This document shows positions 14,677 to 23,784 of a stretch of 64,000 bases of DNA, piece by piece. Position numbers and translations under genes: made by a program. The notes under the pieces are model-generated. The model was not told the DNA's origin and searched no databases. It saw nothing but the letters and a program-made list of their open reading frames with translations. Position 1 is the first letter of the stretch. The number at the start of each line of letters is the position of its first letter. Origin of the DNA: Bacteroidales bacterium UBA4331 (GTDB lineage Bacteria; Bacteroidota; Bacteroidia; Bacteroidales; Paludibacteraceae); NCBI GenBank assembly GCA_002394395.1, contig DGTR01000020.1:1-64000 (forward strand), in the 5' to 3' direction.

Positions 14677-15623
14677 TAATACTCCCAGAGGTCTTGTTCA
14701 AAAGTAAGCAACTCGCTCGCGATGCGGGCTTGTTCTTTCTTCACTTCCGATTCCTCCTTTGCATAGTCCGGAATCCAACGGTTATACATGTTTCCTTCAC
14801 CTACGATATACGAAGTGAACAGACGTTTCTGGAAGAACTCGTCGAACGTCACACGCTTCACCTCGTTGCGGTTAGGAATAGCGTACTGCATAGCCAGATA
14901 AGGACGCAGCGCATCGAACGGAATCCAGAACATGATCGACTCGCGCAACGAACTCATCACATTCGAGCTGTCACGAGTCGCAATCTTATCCGATTGCAGC
15001 GGTGCAATACCCATGATTTTTTGATGCAGACGCGAGGTGTGTTTGTCAAAGAACACCACCTCCTGAATCAGATACTTGATCTGGTTCTTCACAATCTTCT
15101 CAAATGGATAGAAGTTGAATGACATCTCATCTGCCACTGAATCATAATGGATTAGCATAGCGTCTGACTGGTCGATTAAGTAGTGTGTCGGATCATCCGA
15201 ATAATCCGCTAACGGATCATCTACCATGAACATTGGCGGAATACTTGTTTTCGCGATTGGATCTTGTTTGAAATCAGGCTTAATAGTTTCTCCATTACGC
15301 TCGTAAATAGGCAGTCCGTCAACCACGGCATCGGCAATCACTTTGAATAAGTTACGGTAGTCCGCATCGTCCGATTTTGTCGGGAAATACAACTGATAGT
15401 TCTGTTTGTAACGCATATCGATGATACGATACACATAACGCGCCCAGATCACATCGTCAATACGGTGATCCACCATGACGATGGTATCGTGTGCTTGCGA
15501 AAACTCCTCCGTCTGGATACGGGCACTACCCATTTCGTCAAAGAACGAAATCACTTTATGCTGCGCTTGTGCAGCCATTACGCCGCATAGCAGACAGGCG
15601 ATAATACTTATTTTCTTTAGCAT
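14676..15623 (-). CDS. gldN: T9SS component GldN/PorN
   Basis: 315 residues with a signal peptide (MLKKISIIACLLCGVMAAQA). Periplasmic partner of the GldK lipoprotein; the two form the outer-membrane-associated ring of the type IX secretion system. Family features: VMVDHRIDDVIWARYVYRIIDMR, 'YQLYFPTKSDDADYRNLF', a central IKYLIQEVVFFDKHTSRLHQ and RPYLAMQYAIPNRNEVKRVTFDEFF. It is last in porP-gldKLMN, 12 nt after gldM. Length is normal. Confidence 0.95.
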   Translation of the reverse strand: MLKKISIIACLLCGVMAAQAQHKVISFFDEMGSARIQTEEFSQAHDTIVMVDHRIDDVIWARYVYRIIDMRYKQNYQLYFPTKSDDADYRNLFKVIADAVVDGLPIYERNGETIKPDFKQDPIAKTSIPPMFMVDDPLADYSDDPTHYLIDQSDAMLIHYDSVADEMSFNFYPFEKIVKNQIKYLIQEVVFFDKHTSRLHQKIMGIAPLQSDKIATRDSSNVMSSLRESIMFWIPFDALRPYLAMQYAIPNRNEVKRVTFDEFFQKRLFTSYIVGEGNMYNRWIPDYAKEESEVKKEQARIASELLTFEQDLWEY

Positions 15624-15635
15624 ACTTGTAGAGTA

Positions 15636-17207
15636 TTAATTTAATGTTAGAGGAACCGCAGACAAAGTCACTTCCTGTCCGCCGGGACCTTTGGCTCGAA
15701 TATCCTTCAAGATGACCGAGTTACCGGGTTTGAGTTTACCGATACGATCCAACTGCTCACGCGTGAATTTGTTACCGTTAGCCTGAGTCAACATACCATT
15801 GATATCAGCCTTGAAACTGGTAATCGTAAAGTTCAAGTTCAAGAGGCCTTCCGGTCCATATGATGCGATGATTGTAGAGTTCGGATTGATGATTGCACTA
15901 CGTGGAATCGTTTTATCACCATTGTACTCGTTGTCACCTGCTTTGAGGTATGCACCAGGTTTCGGAAGCGGCTTGATACGGTAGGTCTCGTTACCCATTT
16001 GTTGCATTCTGCCATCCAATTCTGCCATAACCGAGATTGTTACATTTTTAGCACCTTGGGATGGCTTAATCATCCAAAGACCTCCTTGCTGCCGAACAGT
16101 AGCACCGTTCACGTTCACTTTCACCTTGTCGTTTGCGACACCTGGCACTGAGATAGAGAACTTGTTCTCATATCCGGCATACATAACGTTCAACTCTACA
16201 TTGGACATTGTTACTGCAGGCTCTCCAACGCTGTACTCGCTGCTGAACTGTAGTTGATCCATCTCACCCGTAGAAGGATTCTGATAAGCAATCCAACCGG
16301 AGTATTTCTTCAAACCTACACCAGCTGCTGCAACTTCATAAATACCTTGATCGTTAATACGCTGACCCTCTACATAGTACTCAGGACGTTGCGTAGAGTC
16401 AACGGCTGCCAGAATAATCTGCGCAGTATATTTACCACCGCGGATGACGTAGTTCGAATTAGGGATCACGTACGCGTTCAGTTTATTCACGCGCAGGTCA
16501 CCCGCATCCGTACGATCCATGAGGTACTGAATCAACTCACTCTCCGTCGAACGAACATCGTTCTGCATCTTCGTCAGGATAGTGATCGAAGCACCTACAG
16601 GCATACCGTCGAACACGGCAACCTCCCAGTCGCAGGAATCTTTCTCGTGTGCATTCCAACCGCGCTCGGTAGCTAATGTTTGCTGAATAGAGGTACGCAA
16701 CTCGGCATCGTTCTCTGCCAAACCGGCTGCATAGTCACGATAGTAAGCCACGATCTCTTTGAGGATCAGACCGTTACCTTGTACTATGGCATATTGTCCG
16801 GTCACGTCCAAATTGGAGTTTCCTTCAATATGCATCGTCGGATCTTCACCTTGCGCTTTCCATGCATCAACAGTCTTCTGACCGTCGGCGAGGATAGCGA
16901 TATGCTCCTTGAAATCCTGGATATAGTTAAAAAGTGAATCCGCACGTTTCTGAACCTCCACAGCCTTATCGAACCACTCTTGCGTCTTCTCAGGGTTATC
17001 GGCGTTTGCCGCCTGGAAGTCGCGATAGAGTTTCGCATTACGCGTATCCGATGCAGCGATAGAGGAGTGCAGACTATTGTCCACCAATGTAAAACCATTG
17101 AGGATATCCGTACTTACGTTCAACGCCAACATGGCGGTGAGCACCAAGTACATCATACCAATCATCTTTTGTCTCGGGGTTTCCGGACAGTTTTTTGCTC
17201 CACCCAT
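15636..17207 (-). CDS. gldM: T9SS motor/periplasmic component GldM/PorM
   Basis: 523 residues. A short cytoplasmic start GGAKNCPETPRQKMIGMMY runs into one transmembrane helix (LVLTAMLALNVSTDILNGF). A long helical periplasmic domain and three beta domains follow, with the conserved Gly/Pro-rich VVGEPAVTMSNVELNVMYAG-type stretch and the C-terminal KPGNSVILKDIRAKGPGG. GldM forms the rotating shaft anchored by GldL and reaching GldK/N. Acidic residues in the helix that take part in proton-driven rotation are not judged from sequence alone. The order K-L-M-N is canonical. Confidence 0.96.
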   Translation of the reverse strand: MGGAKNCPETPRQKMIGMMYLVLTAMLALNVSTDILNGFTLVDNSLHSSIAASDTRNAKLYRDFQAANADNPEKTQEWFDKAVEVQKRADSLFNYIQDFKEHIAILADGQKTVDAWKAQGEDPTMHIEGNSNLDVTGQYAIVQGNGLILKEIVAYYRDYAAGLAENDAELRTSIQQTLATERGWNAHEKDSCDWEVAVFDGMPVGASITILTKMQNDVRSTESELIQYLMDRTDAGDLRVNKLNAYVIPNSNYVIRGGKYTAQIILAAVDSTQRPEYYVEGQRINDQGIYEVAAAGVGLKKYSGWIAYQNPSTGEMDQLQFSSEYSVGEPAVTMSNVELNVMYAGYENKFSISVPGVANDKVKVNVNGATVRQQGGLWMIKPSQGAKNVTISVMAELDGRMQQMGNETYRIKPLPKPGAYLKAGDNEYNGDKTIPRSAIINPNSTIIASYGPEGLLNLNFTITSFKADINGMLTQANGNKFTREQLDRIGKLKPGNSVILKDIRAKGPGGQEVTLSAVPLTLN

Positions 17208-17251
17208 TGCTGAAGTGTTTTATCGTTTATATTAAACTGTTTTTCAATAAC

Positions 17252-18196
17252 TTATGCCAAAGCGTTCAGCATGTTACCATAGATACCATTGAGATCAGCT
17301 ACTTGCTTTTGCAGCTGTTTAGCACCGTTTGCGAAAGCAACCTGAGCTTCGGCAGCTTCTTTCGCAGCAGCAGCGGCATTCTTCTGTGCCTCAATCTGTG
17401 CGTTAACCGCCTGCAGTTGCAACTCATAAACAGAATTGAGAGAAGCGATGCTCTTTCCTACCTGCTCAACACCTGCCTTGTAAGCTTTCGTCTCCTCGGC
17501 TACGCTCTTCATATCAGCACCAATCTGATTGTAAGCACCGGAGAGGCCTTGAGTAGCTTGTGCCAAACCATCGGTAGCGATACCTGCATTAGCCAGTTTA
17601 GCAGCATATTCAGAGGTTGCAGCTTCTGCAGCAGCCAGTTTCTCGTTCAGTTTAACACCCGTCTGAGCCACCTTGCCCAGTTCAGCAAACTGCGTAGCTG
17701 TTTTAGCCAACTCGTTCAGACCCTCTTTCAGCGCCTTATAATCCTCATCTTTGAGCCCCGGAGCTTTAGCACCAGCCTCCGCAGCCGCTGCGGGAGCAGC
17801 TGTAGCAACTGTAGCAGCAATACCGGTAGCAGCAACAGGAGCACCTCCGGATACACCAGCACCCAACAAGGTAGGACGGGGTTGATGCGATTTCTCTTCT
17901 AACAATTCAGGCTTAGTACCATACTCCAACAACTGTGGGAAAACGTTCTCCCAGTGGAACTCCGGATGCGGATGCTCCAATGTACCAATCAAGAACAAGA
18001 ACGCCTCGGTAAACATACCGACCATCAACACCTGGCTGGCACCCGGCCAGTGAAGGATCTTAAACAATGCACCGATAATAACGACGGATGCACCTACTGA
18101 GTAAACGATGTTTACAATGTTTTTTCCTTCATAAGACTCATACCAATGGAAGAATCTTGCACCAAAACCTTGCTTTGCAGCTTTTTCTGTAGCCAT
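17252..18196 (-). CDS. gldL: T9SS motor component GldL/PorL
   Basis: 314 residues from the ATG at 18196 (MATEKAAKQGFGARF); the upstream extension lacks family similarity. Two transmembrane helices (IVNIVYSVGASVVIIGALFKI and VLMVGMFTEAFLFLIGTL, with the conserved Glu in the second) form the proton-driven motor with GldM. 'LKILHWPGA'-type FKILHWPGAS links them. The cytoplasmic tail is long and Ala-rich (~100-314) and strongly coiled coil, longer than many homologues. An Ala/Gly linker (~125-150) separates it from the membrane part. Confidence 0.95.
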   Translation of the reverse strand: MATEKAAKQGFGARFFHWYESYEGKNIVNIVYSVGASVVIIGALFKILHWPGASQVLMVGMFTEAFLFLIGTLEHPHPEFHWENVFPQLLEYGTKPELLEEKSHQPRPTLLGAGVSGGAPVAATGIAATVATAAPAAAAEAGAKAPGLKDEDYKALKEGLNELAKTATQFAELGKVAQTGVKLNEKLAAAEAATSEYAAKLANAGIATDGLAQATQGLSGAYNQIGADMKSVAEETKAYKAGVEQVGKSIASLNSVYELQLQAVNAQIEAQKNAAAAAKEAAEAQVAFANGAKQLQKQVADLNGIYGNMLNALA

Positions 18197-18243
18197 AATA
18201 TTTATTTTGCTTTTAAAGTTTGTTTCTTTATTAATAATAAGGA

Positions 18244-19590
18244 TTAATCGCCTATATACGCGCGAACGCAACGGAATCCAATGTACGGACGGCTCTCGTA
18301 CTGATACTCATACGTACGAACACCGCACTGCATGAAGTAACTGATATCTTTCCAACTACCACCTTTTACGACTTTGCGTTTCAGGATGTCCGGATCAGCT
18401 TTACGAGCCATATAGCTATAATCCGGATTCAAGTCATGGATATGCGTATTCGCTGCACTTTGATATGCAGAGTTAGTCCACTCGGACACGTTTCCTGCCA
18501 TATCAAACAGACCGAAATCATTCGGACGGAACTGAGCTACCTTCATCGTGGTAGTTCCGGTATCATCGTTGTATGCACCACGATAAGGTTTGAAGTTAGC
18601 AAAGAAGCAACCCTTACCGTCACGTGCATAGTTACTACCCCAAGGATACATCGCCATCTTGCGGCCGCCACGAGCAGCATACTCCCACTGAGCCTCGGTC
18701 GGCAGACGGTACTCGTTCACCTCCAGCGCAGAATTCATATTAAAGAGTTTGGTACGCCAGTTACAGAAGGCATGCGCCTGCTCCCAAGTCACACCGACAA
18801 CAGGGTACTCCGAGTAACCGGGGTGCTTGAAATACATGTGCAGCAACGGATCATTATACGAGAACTGGAAGTCACGTGCCCATACCAAAGTATCGGGATA
18901 GATACAAATGATTTTCTCCGTAAGCAGGTCTTTCGGCTCACGAAGCGGACGGATGATGGTCGAATCCTGGATCTCATTATTGGCATTAACCCAGAAAGTA
19001 TCCACACGAGCGGTTGCTCCGGGAGGATAAGTACTGGTAGCCACATCGAATTTATTACGTTGCGGCAGCGCCTCATCCATATTCACCCAGTTGTAGCGGT
19101 AATGCAGATTATTTGTATTCAACCCGCCATCCGAGTAGAACATCGACGACAAAGCATCAACAACATCTTCCTCTTTGCTTTTCCATGGCACTTTCCTGCT
19201 CCAATTGATGCGGAAGTTTTCCTCATCGAAGTCTTCATCCTTCGGCTGAATAGCATAATCCGTCATGCCGGCTGCAATCAGATTAGTTAAAGCGATGGAG
19301 TCACGAACCCAGTCTACGAACTGATGGTACTCGTTGTTGGTGATTTCAGTCTCATCCATCCAGAAAGCATCGACAGTTACCATAATCACATTGTCCGGCT
19401 GCTCAAAGACAGCTGACTGAGTATTGGCACCCATCATAAAACTACCTTTCTTGATAAACAACATACCATAAGGATTAGCCTCCTTAAAATTGGTAGACTT
19501 GCGAACTCCCACGAGTTCACCAGCCGGTTTGTTGCAACCCGCCATTAACAACGCTAACGCGATGAACGGCAAAATCTTACTCATTTTCAT
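18244..19590 (-). CDS. gldK: T9SS lipoprotein GldK/PorK
   Basis: 448 residues; signal peptide with lipobox LLMAGC, so an outer-membrane lipoprotein. The body is a formylglycine-generating-enzyme-like (sulfatase-modifying) fold: FIKKGSFMMGANTQS, MDETEITNNEYHQFVDWVR, YPVVGVTWEQAHAFCNWRTK, RLPTEAQWEYAARGG, GNVSEWTNSAY, VVKGGSWKD, and YIGFRCVRAYIGD at the end. In T9SS it forms the periplasmic ring with GldN and is not expected to be enzymatic. It lies 2 nt after porP, and the long gap to gldL (~47 nt) is usual. Confidence 0.95.
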   Translation of the reverse strand: MKMSKILPFIALALLMAGCNKPAGELVGVRKSTNFKEANPYGMLFIKKGSFMMGANTQSAVFEQPDNVIMVTVDAFWMDETEITNNEYHQFVDWVRDSIALTNLIAAGMTDYAIQPKDEDFDEENFRINWSRKVPWKSKEEDVVDALSSMFYSDGGLNTNNLHYRYNWVNMDEALPQRNKFDVATSTYPPGATARVDTFWVNANNEIQDSTIIRPLREPKDLLTEKIICIYPDTLVWARDFQFSYNDPLLHMYFKHPGYSEYPVVGVTWEQAHAFCNWRTKLFNMNSALEVNEYRLPTEAQWEYAARGGRKMAMYPWGSNYARDGKGCFFANFKPYRGAYNDDTGTTTMKVAQFRPNDFGLFDMAGNVSEWTNSAYQSAANTHIHDLNPDYSYMARKADPDILKRKVVKGGSWKDISYFMQCGVRTYEYQYESRPYIGFRCVRAYIGD

Positions 19591-19592
19591 AC

Positions 19593-20558
19593 TTACAAGT
19601 ATCTAATTGATTTATATTTATTCGTTCTTTTAGGCTTCAGGATGTCAAATCCGTATGCTAAATATATTTCGTGACTTCCATAACTCTCCAGCAGCAGTTT
19701 GTTGGTGGGCAGTTCACAACTATAGCCCAACTGCAGCCCGGAAATAATATCTATACCTAATAGTATATTTACACTACCTAATACGCGATAACCTAATCCC
19801 CACCGGTATCGGTCTTTATAATCGCACATCAGCGTAAGGTTCAAATCCCAACTCTTAAAATCACTCATCAGCATGGCACTCGGTGTCAGAACCCACTCCT
19901 TATAATTCTTCAGTCGGAAGCGATAACCACCGGTTGCATACATCGTTCCTACCAGAGTAACTATCTGTTGTACACCCGTCGTTCCGTCGCTCCAATCAAT
20001 TTGAGGCCGAATCAGATGGCTGTAGCTCAACCCTACCCACCAGACCGGAGTACAGTAATAAACTCCTATTCCCATATCGAACTTCATTCCCGATTTACTT
20101 CCCGTAGGAATCGCCTCATCGTTCGTCTCGTGGTAATCATCGCCCATCTTACTGAGGTTTACCGAATCACCCTTAAACCCCACATTCACGAACCCCAAGT
20201 CCAATCCGGCGCTCAAATAGCCTTTCCCTAACTTCTGGCGATAAGCATACTGAGCATAGAGCGATTGGGTGGTGAATAAACCGTACCGATCATTCAGGAA
20301 TCGTACTCCTGCACCATGTGAAGTCTTGCCTATCACAAACGGCGAACTGAAACTGAACCAAGTGCTCATCGGTGCGTTGGTAATATCCACATATTGCATG
20401 CGGTGCATTCCCGCTACCTTCATCAGATCGCCTTCTCCCACCGCTGCGGGATTGTAGGCAGCCTGCATATACATATATTGCCCCATTTGCGGGTCAAACT
20501 GCGCGCTCGCAGTCAAAACGGCCAAAAGCCCAAACAAAAGTGCAATACGCCTTTTCAC
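19593..20558 (-). CDS. porP: T9SS outer membrane protein PorP/SprF family
   Basis: 321 residues with a signal peptide (RIALLFGLLAVLTASAQ). Mature start FDPQMGQYMYMQAAYNPAAVG is the diagnostic N-terminus of the PorP/SprF family. Many alternating beta strands end in an outer-membrane-barrel terminus. The start is GTG at 20558, three bases after the DUF2795 stop; no ATG fits. Position directly before gldKLMN identifies it as the core PorP rather than one of the scattered paralogues. Confidence 0.93.
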   Translation of the reverse strand: MKRRIALLFGLLAVLTASAQFDPQMGQYMYMQAAYNPAAVGEGDLMKVAGMHRMQYVDITNAPMSTWFSFSSPFVIGKTSHGAGVRFLNDRYGLFTTQSLYAQYAYRQKLGKGYLSAGLDLGFVNVGFKGDSVNLSKMGDDYHETNDEAIPTGSKSGMKFDMGIGVYYCTPVWWVGLSYSHLIRPQIDWSDGTTGVQQIVTLVGTMYATGGYRFRLKNYKEWVLTPSAMLMSDFKSWDLNLTLMCDYKDRYRWGLGYRVLGSVNILLGIDIISGLQLGYSCELPTNKLLLESYGSHEIYLAYGFDILKPKRTNKYKSIRYL

Positions 20559-20561
20559 TAA

Positions 20562-20789
20562 TTAGTACTCCTCTTCGTTGTACATATAGTCATCATCGTT
20601 AGTAGGGAAATCAGGCCAAATATCCAAGATACTTTCATACTGTTCTTCGTCATCTCCCTCCAACTCATTCAGGTTCTCAATCACTTCCAAAGGAAGCCCC
20701 TCACGATTGGCATAATCCAATAGTTCATCCTTCGTCGCCGGCCATGGCGCGTCGTCCAATCTTGATGCTAATTCTAATGTCCAATACAT
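20562..20789 (-). CDS. DUF2795 protein, first gene of the T9SS unit
   Basis: 75 residues, very acidic. WTLELASRLDDAPWPATKDELLDYANREG is the DUF2795 domain; the tail is Asp/Glu/Tyr-rich (NDDDYMYNEEEY). In Bacteroidota such genes are small, abundant and uncharacterised. Here it is directly behind the promoter and 3 nt ahead of porP, so it is co-transcribed with the secretion genes. Whether it acts in secretion is unknown. Confidence 0.8.
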   Translation of the reverse strand: MYWTLELASRLDDAPWPATKDELLDYANREGLPLEVIENLNELEGDDEEQYESILDIWPDFPTNDDDYMYNEEEY

Positions 20790-20812
20790 ACGCGTTTATA
20801 CAAAAAATCGTG

Positions 20813-20844
20813 CAAAAGTAGTAAATTTATTCGAACCGTGCAAA
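20813..20844 (-). promoter_or_regulatory. Promoter of the DUF2795-porP-gldKLMN unit
   Basis: Leftward TACTTTTG (20820-20813), 20-bp spacer, TTTG (20844-20841). The leader to the DUF2795 ATG is about 20 nt. Confidence 0.75.
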
Positions 20845-20918
20845 TATTTTATGCAATAATTTACAATTTTCGGCAATTTTTACACCTTATTACCATTTTC
20901 CGTCAATTTTTACACATA

Positions 20919-21473
20919 TTATGCTTGGTTCCAGCTATATTCCTCCTCATTAGCAAGATGACTGACATAACGGGCTGAAACGAACAAAAAGTCACTTAAA
21001 CGGTTGATATATTGGAGTAGTGTCAAATCGGCATTCGCTGCAATCATTTTTCGCTCTGCGCGACGGCAAACGGTACGGCAAATATGACATCTGCAGACCG
21101 GTTCGCTACCCATGGGAAGAATAAATGCTTTTTGCTTCGGAACGATAGCCTGCATCTCGTCAATCCAAGTCTCCAGAACATGAATATCTTCCTCTGAGAT
21201 CCACTCTCCGGGCGCCTCGCTAAGTGCAGCTCCGAGATTGAAGAGTTTGTTTTGCACCCGAGACAGCTGTTCCTGTGTTTTCTTTATAGATTCTGACACT
21301 TTCGCAGTACTAAGCACGGTGGAATCCGATAATGAAGCCCTAAGCATGCCTACCCAGCTATTGAGTTCATCGACCGTTCCATACGCCTCGATACGAGCGT
21401 CTGTCTTGGTTACACGGGCTCCCGAAGCCAGGGACGTCTCTCCCTTGTCCCCCGTTTTTGTATAAATAGCCAT
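20919..21473 (-). CDS. Cob(I)alamin adenosyltransferase, PduO type
   Basis: 184 residues. It adenosylates cobalamin with ATP. Signature blocks: YTKTGDKGETSLASGARVTKTD (phosphate-binding start), EAYGTVDELNSWVGML, and the C-terminal CHICRTVCRRAERKMIAA, YINRLSDFLFVSARY. An extra Cys-x-x-Cys/His cluster (VCRCHICRTVC) is visible near the active helix. It probably shares a transcript with the methyltransferase upstream (28-nt gap). No cobalamin riboswitch is seen in front. Confidence 0.92.
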   Translation of the reverse strand: MAIYTKTGDKGETSLASGARVTKTDARIEAYGTVDELNSWVGMLRASLSDSTVLSTAKVSESIKKTQEQLSRVQNKLFNLGAALSEAPGEWISEEDIHVLETWIDEMQAIVPKQKAFILPMGSEPVCRCHICRTVCRRAERKMIAANADLTLLQYINRLSDFLFVSARYVSHLANEEEYSWNQA

Positions 21474-21501
21474 AAGATGTTTAATATTTGGTATTTAGTG
21501 T

Positions 21502-22335
21502 TTATATGCGGATTTTATAGTGGCGTTTAAGATAATGAGGATCAACGAATACAAGTCCGAGATGATAAAGATCCATCGTGGTGGTCACACGCGGATCGGC
21601 TTTCATTTCATGCCATGCACGCTCCATCTCTTCGGAATAATGAATATCATCGATAGCCAGTACACCCTTTTGATTCAGCCGTTCCAACAGAAAGTCGGCA
21701 TATCGCATTGTTGCTTCATACGTATGGTTCGCGTCCACATAAGCAATATCTACGCGCGCGGGCGCGTTATTTAATAAGGAATGGTCTAAGTTCAATAAAG
21801 TTTGGTCGATATTGCCTTCAATCCAACGGATATTCTCCAGTTTAAGCGCTCGCCAGACGCCTTGCGCGACCTTGAGAACCTCGCCGCTTCCTTCGTATGT
21901 CTGAACGGCATTTCTACTATCGGCACTTGCCAAATAAGCAGTCGTAATGCCGAATGACGTTCCTAATTCTACGATCTCCAGCGGCCGTTTCTCATGCTCA
22001 CCTACCCAGTTAACAAGTCTAAACAAGAGCTGTCCTACTTCGGGCCGCTCGAGATGGTTTTTTGCTATGTCTGAGACTTTCCTACGAACACGTTTTCCAT
22101 CTTTGGAACCTTGCGAACCAAAATCCACCACATCCAACTCATCCTCACACGCCTTCAGGAACTCTCGTCTGCGCTCGATATCCGTAAAACAGTAGTAGGC
22201 GTTTCGATCCCGTAGGATGAAACGCACCAACTCAAATAAATACGGCGAATGGATACCCTCACCGGTGGTATTCCAGGAGGAAAAGAAGTGCTTTATGAAG
22301 GCACAGATACTATGAATTTGAGCACTTTTTGCCAT
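21502..22335 (-). CDS. SAM-dependent O-methyltransferase-like protein
   Basis: 277 residues, cytosolic. The Rossmann SAM-binding core contains EIVELGTSFGITTAYLASAD (motif I), VQTYEGSGEVLKVAQGVW (motif II with acidic residue) and RVDIAYVDANHTYEATMRYADFLL (motif IV), then LAIDDIHYSEEMERAWHEM. The N-terminal ~90 residues are helical (IHSPYLFELVRFILRDRNAYYCF), a pattern seen in Bacteroidota class I methyltransferases of unknown substrate. The ATG lies only 8 nt from the -7 element of a consensus promoter, so the mRNA has almost no leader. Confidence 0.85.
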   Translation of the reverse strand: MAKSAQIHSICAFIKHFFSSWNTTGEGIHSPYLFELVRFILRDRNAYYCFTDIERRREFLKACEDELDVVDFGSQGSKDGKRVRRKVSDIAKNHLERPEVGQLLFRLVNWVGEHEKRPLEIVELGTSFGITTAYLASADSRNAVQTYEGSGEVLKVAQGVWRALKLENIRWIEGNIDQTLLNLDHSLLNNAPARVDIAYVDANHTYEATMRYADFLLERLNQKGVLAIDDIHYSEEMERAWHEMKADPRVTTTMDLYHLGLVFVDPHYLKRHYKIRI

Positions 22336-22343
22336 TTATGGTG

Positions 22344-22375
22344 CAAAATTACTAAATTATTTGCATATATGCAAA
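22344..22375 (-). promoter_or_regulatory. Promoter of the methyltransferase (shares palindrome)
   Basis: Leftward TAATTTTG (22351-22344), 20-bp spacer, TTTG (22375-22372). The -33 box is the right arm of the palindrome TTTGCATATATGCAAA (22360-22375). Confidence 0.75.
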
Positions 22376-22391
22376 AAAAAGTGTACTTTTG
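22360..22391 (+). promoter_or_regulatory. Promoter of the SpmA/SpmB-like gene (shares palindrome)
   Basis: TTTG (22360-22363), 20-bp spacer, TACTTTTG (22384-22391). It overlaps the divergent promoter by 16 bp. The ATG at 22396 is at the expected transcription start. Confidence 0.75.
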
Positions 22392-22395
22392 TGGC

Positions 22396-23628
22396 ATGAT
22401 TTTGAATTATATTTGGATTTCGCTCATTTTGCTGGCCATTTTAATGGGTTTGGTGCAAGCAATTTGTTATGGAAACGTAGATATCTTCTCTACGATTCTC
22501 AACTCTACTTTTGATAGTGCCAAGACGGGCTTTGAGCTGTCTATCGGCCTCACCGGTGTCTTATCGCTTTGGATGGGGATCATGAAGATTGGAGAGAAAG
22601 CAGGAGCTGTCAATACGCTGGGTAAAGCCATCAATCCGTTCTTCAGTCGCATCTTTCCTGATATACCCAAAGGTCATCCTGTTTTCGGCACAATGTTGAT
22701 GAATATCGCAGCAAACATGCTTGGATTGGACAATGCTGCCACGCCGATGGGACTCAAGGCTATGGGTGAGTTGCAGGAGTTGAATACCGATAAGACGAAG
22801 GCTTCCAATGCGATGATCATGTTCGTGGTATTAGGAGCAAGCGGCCTGACGCTTATCCCGACGACCATCATGGCTTATCGTGCCCAGTTAGGAGCGGCAA
22901 ATCCTGCCGATGTCTTCCTGCCGATTCTCATCGCTACATACGTAGCGACCTTAGTGGGGCTCATTTGCGTCTGCATCGCCCAAAAGATCAAAATGAAAGA
23001 CCCCGTCGTAATCGGAACCTTGGTTGGTCTGACGGCTTTGGTTGGACTCTTGGTTTGGGCGGCTACCCTACTCTCTCCGCATGCGCTCTCCGTCGTTTCG
23101 GCCGCCATCGCAGCAATCCTGCTGTTAGGCGTGATCTGTTGGTTTATCATCCAGGCGATGTGCAAGAAGATCAACGTCTATGATGCTTTTATCGACGGAG
23201 CGAAAGGTGGTTTCCAGACGGCCATCGGTATTATTCCTTACCTCATTGCAATCTTGGTGGCAGTCGGTATGTTCCGTGCTTGCGGCGCGATGGATTTGTT
23301 GGAGCGGGGTATCGCCTGGTGTTTCGCGGCATGCGGCATCAATCCTGATCTGGCAGGCGCAGTACCGACCGCGCTAATGAAACCCCTCTCCGGCAGCGGA
23401 GCACGAGGGCTGATGTTGGAAGCCATGACGACGCACGGAGCCGATAGTCTCGTAGGACGGCTATGCTGTATCCTACAAGGCACGACGGACACGACGTTCT
23501 ATGTACTCGCCGTCTATTTTGGCTCCGTGAATATTAAAGATACACGGCACGCCGTGGCATGTTGTTTGTTGGCAGATTTAGCAGGAGCTATTGCGGCTTT
23601 TGCCATCGCTCCGGTCTTTTTTGGATGA
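22396..23628 (+). CDS. SpmA/SpmB-like nucleoside recognition (Gate) membrane protein
   Basis: 410 residues, all membrane. The two halves resemble SpmA and SpmB of sporulating bacteria, fused: the first Gate domain LSIGLTGVLSLWMGIMKIGE ... NMLGLDNAATPMGLKAM, the second GAKGGFQTAIGIIPYLIAILVA ... MKPLSGSGARGLMLEAM. About ten hydrophobic segments. In non-sporulating Bacteroidota the substrate is unknown; nucleoside or peptide transport has been suggested for the Gate family. The start is the ATG at 22396, since MILNYIWISLILLAILMG is the first membrane helix; it lies 4 nt after the -7 element, implying a leaderless transcript. Confidence 0.85.
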   Translation: MILNYIWISLILLAILMGLVQAICYGNVDIFSTILNSTFDSAKTGFELSIGLTGVLSLWMGIMKIGEKAGAVNTLGKAINPFFSRIFPDIPKGHPVFGTMLMNIAANMLGLDNAATPMGLKAMGELQELNTDKTKASNAMIMFVVLGASGLTLIPTTIMAYRAQLGAANPADVFLPILIATYVATLVGLICVCIAQKIKMKDPVVIGTLVGLTALVGLLVWAATLLSPHALSVVSAAIAAILLLGVICWFIIQAMCKKINVYDAFIDGAKGGFQTAIGIIPYLIAILVAVGMFRACGAMDLLERGIAWCFAACGINPDLAGAVPTALMKPLSGSGARGLMLEAMTTHGADSLVGRLCCILQGTTDTTFYVLAVYFGSVNIKDTRHAVACCLLADLAGAIAAFAIAPVFFG

Positions 23629-23717
23629 CAAAGAGACAATTACTCCAGTATTATATACTGTGTATATAATACCAACGATATAAAGAGCGACCATTACCGC
23701 GTGAAACGTTAGAGATT

Positions 23718-23750
23718 AGTTAGTTATAAGTTAGATATTAGTTAGATATT
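23718..23750. repeat. Three 11-bp tandem repeats
   Basis: AGTTAGTTATA, AGTTAGATATT, AGTTAGATATT. The same 11-mer family occurs at 58098-58141. It lies in the 156-bp gap before ybeY, which holds no other clear signal. Confidence 0.8.
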
Positions 23751-23784
23751 ACCGGAGGGTATTCGGAATAATTACAGGATAAAT

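Noticed and set aside
22249..22395. Longer N-terminus for the SpmA/SpmB-like gene
   Set aside because: The extension overlaps the divergent gene's coding sequence and its promoter, and lies upstream of the predicted transcription start.
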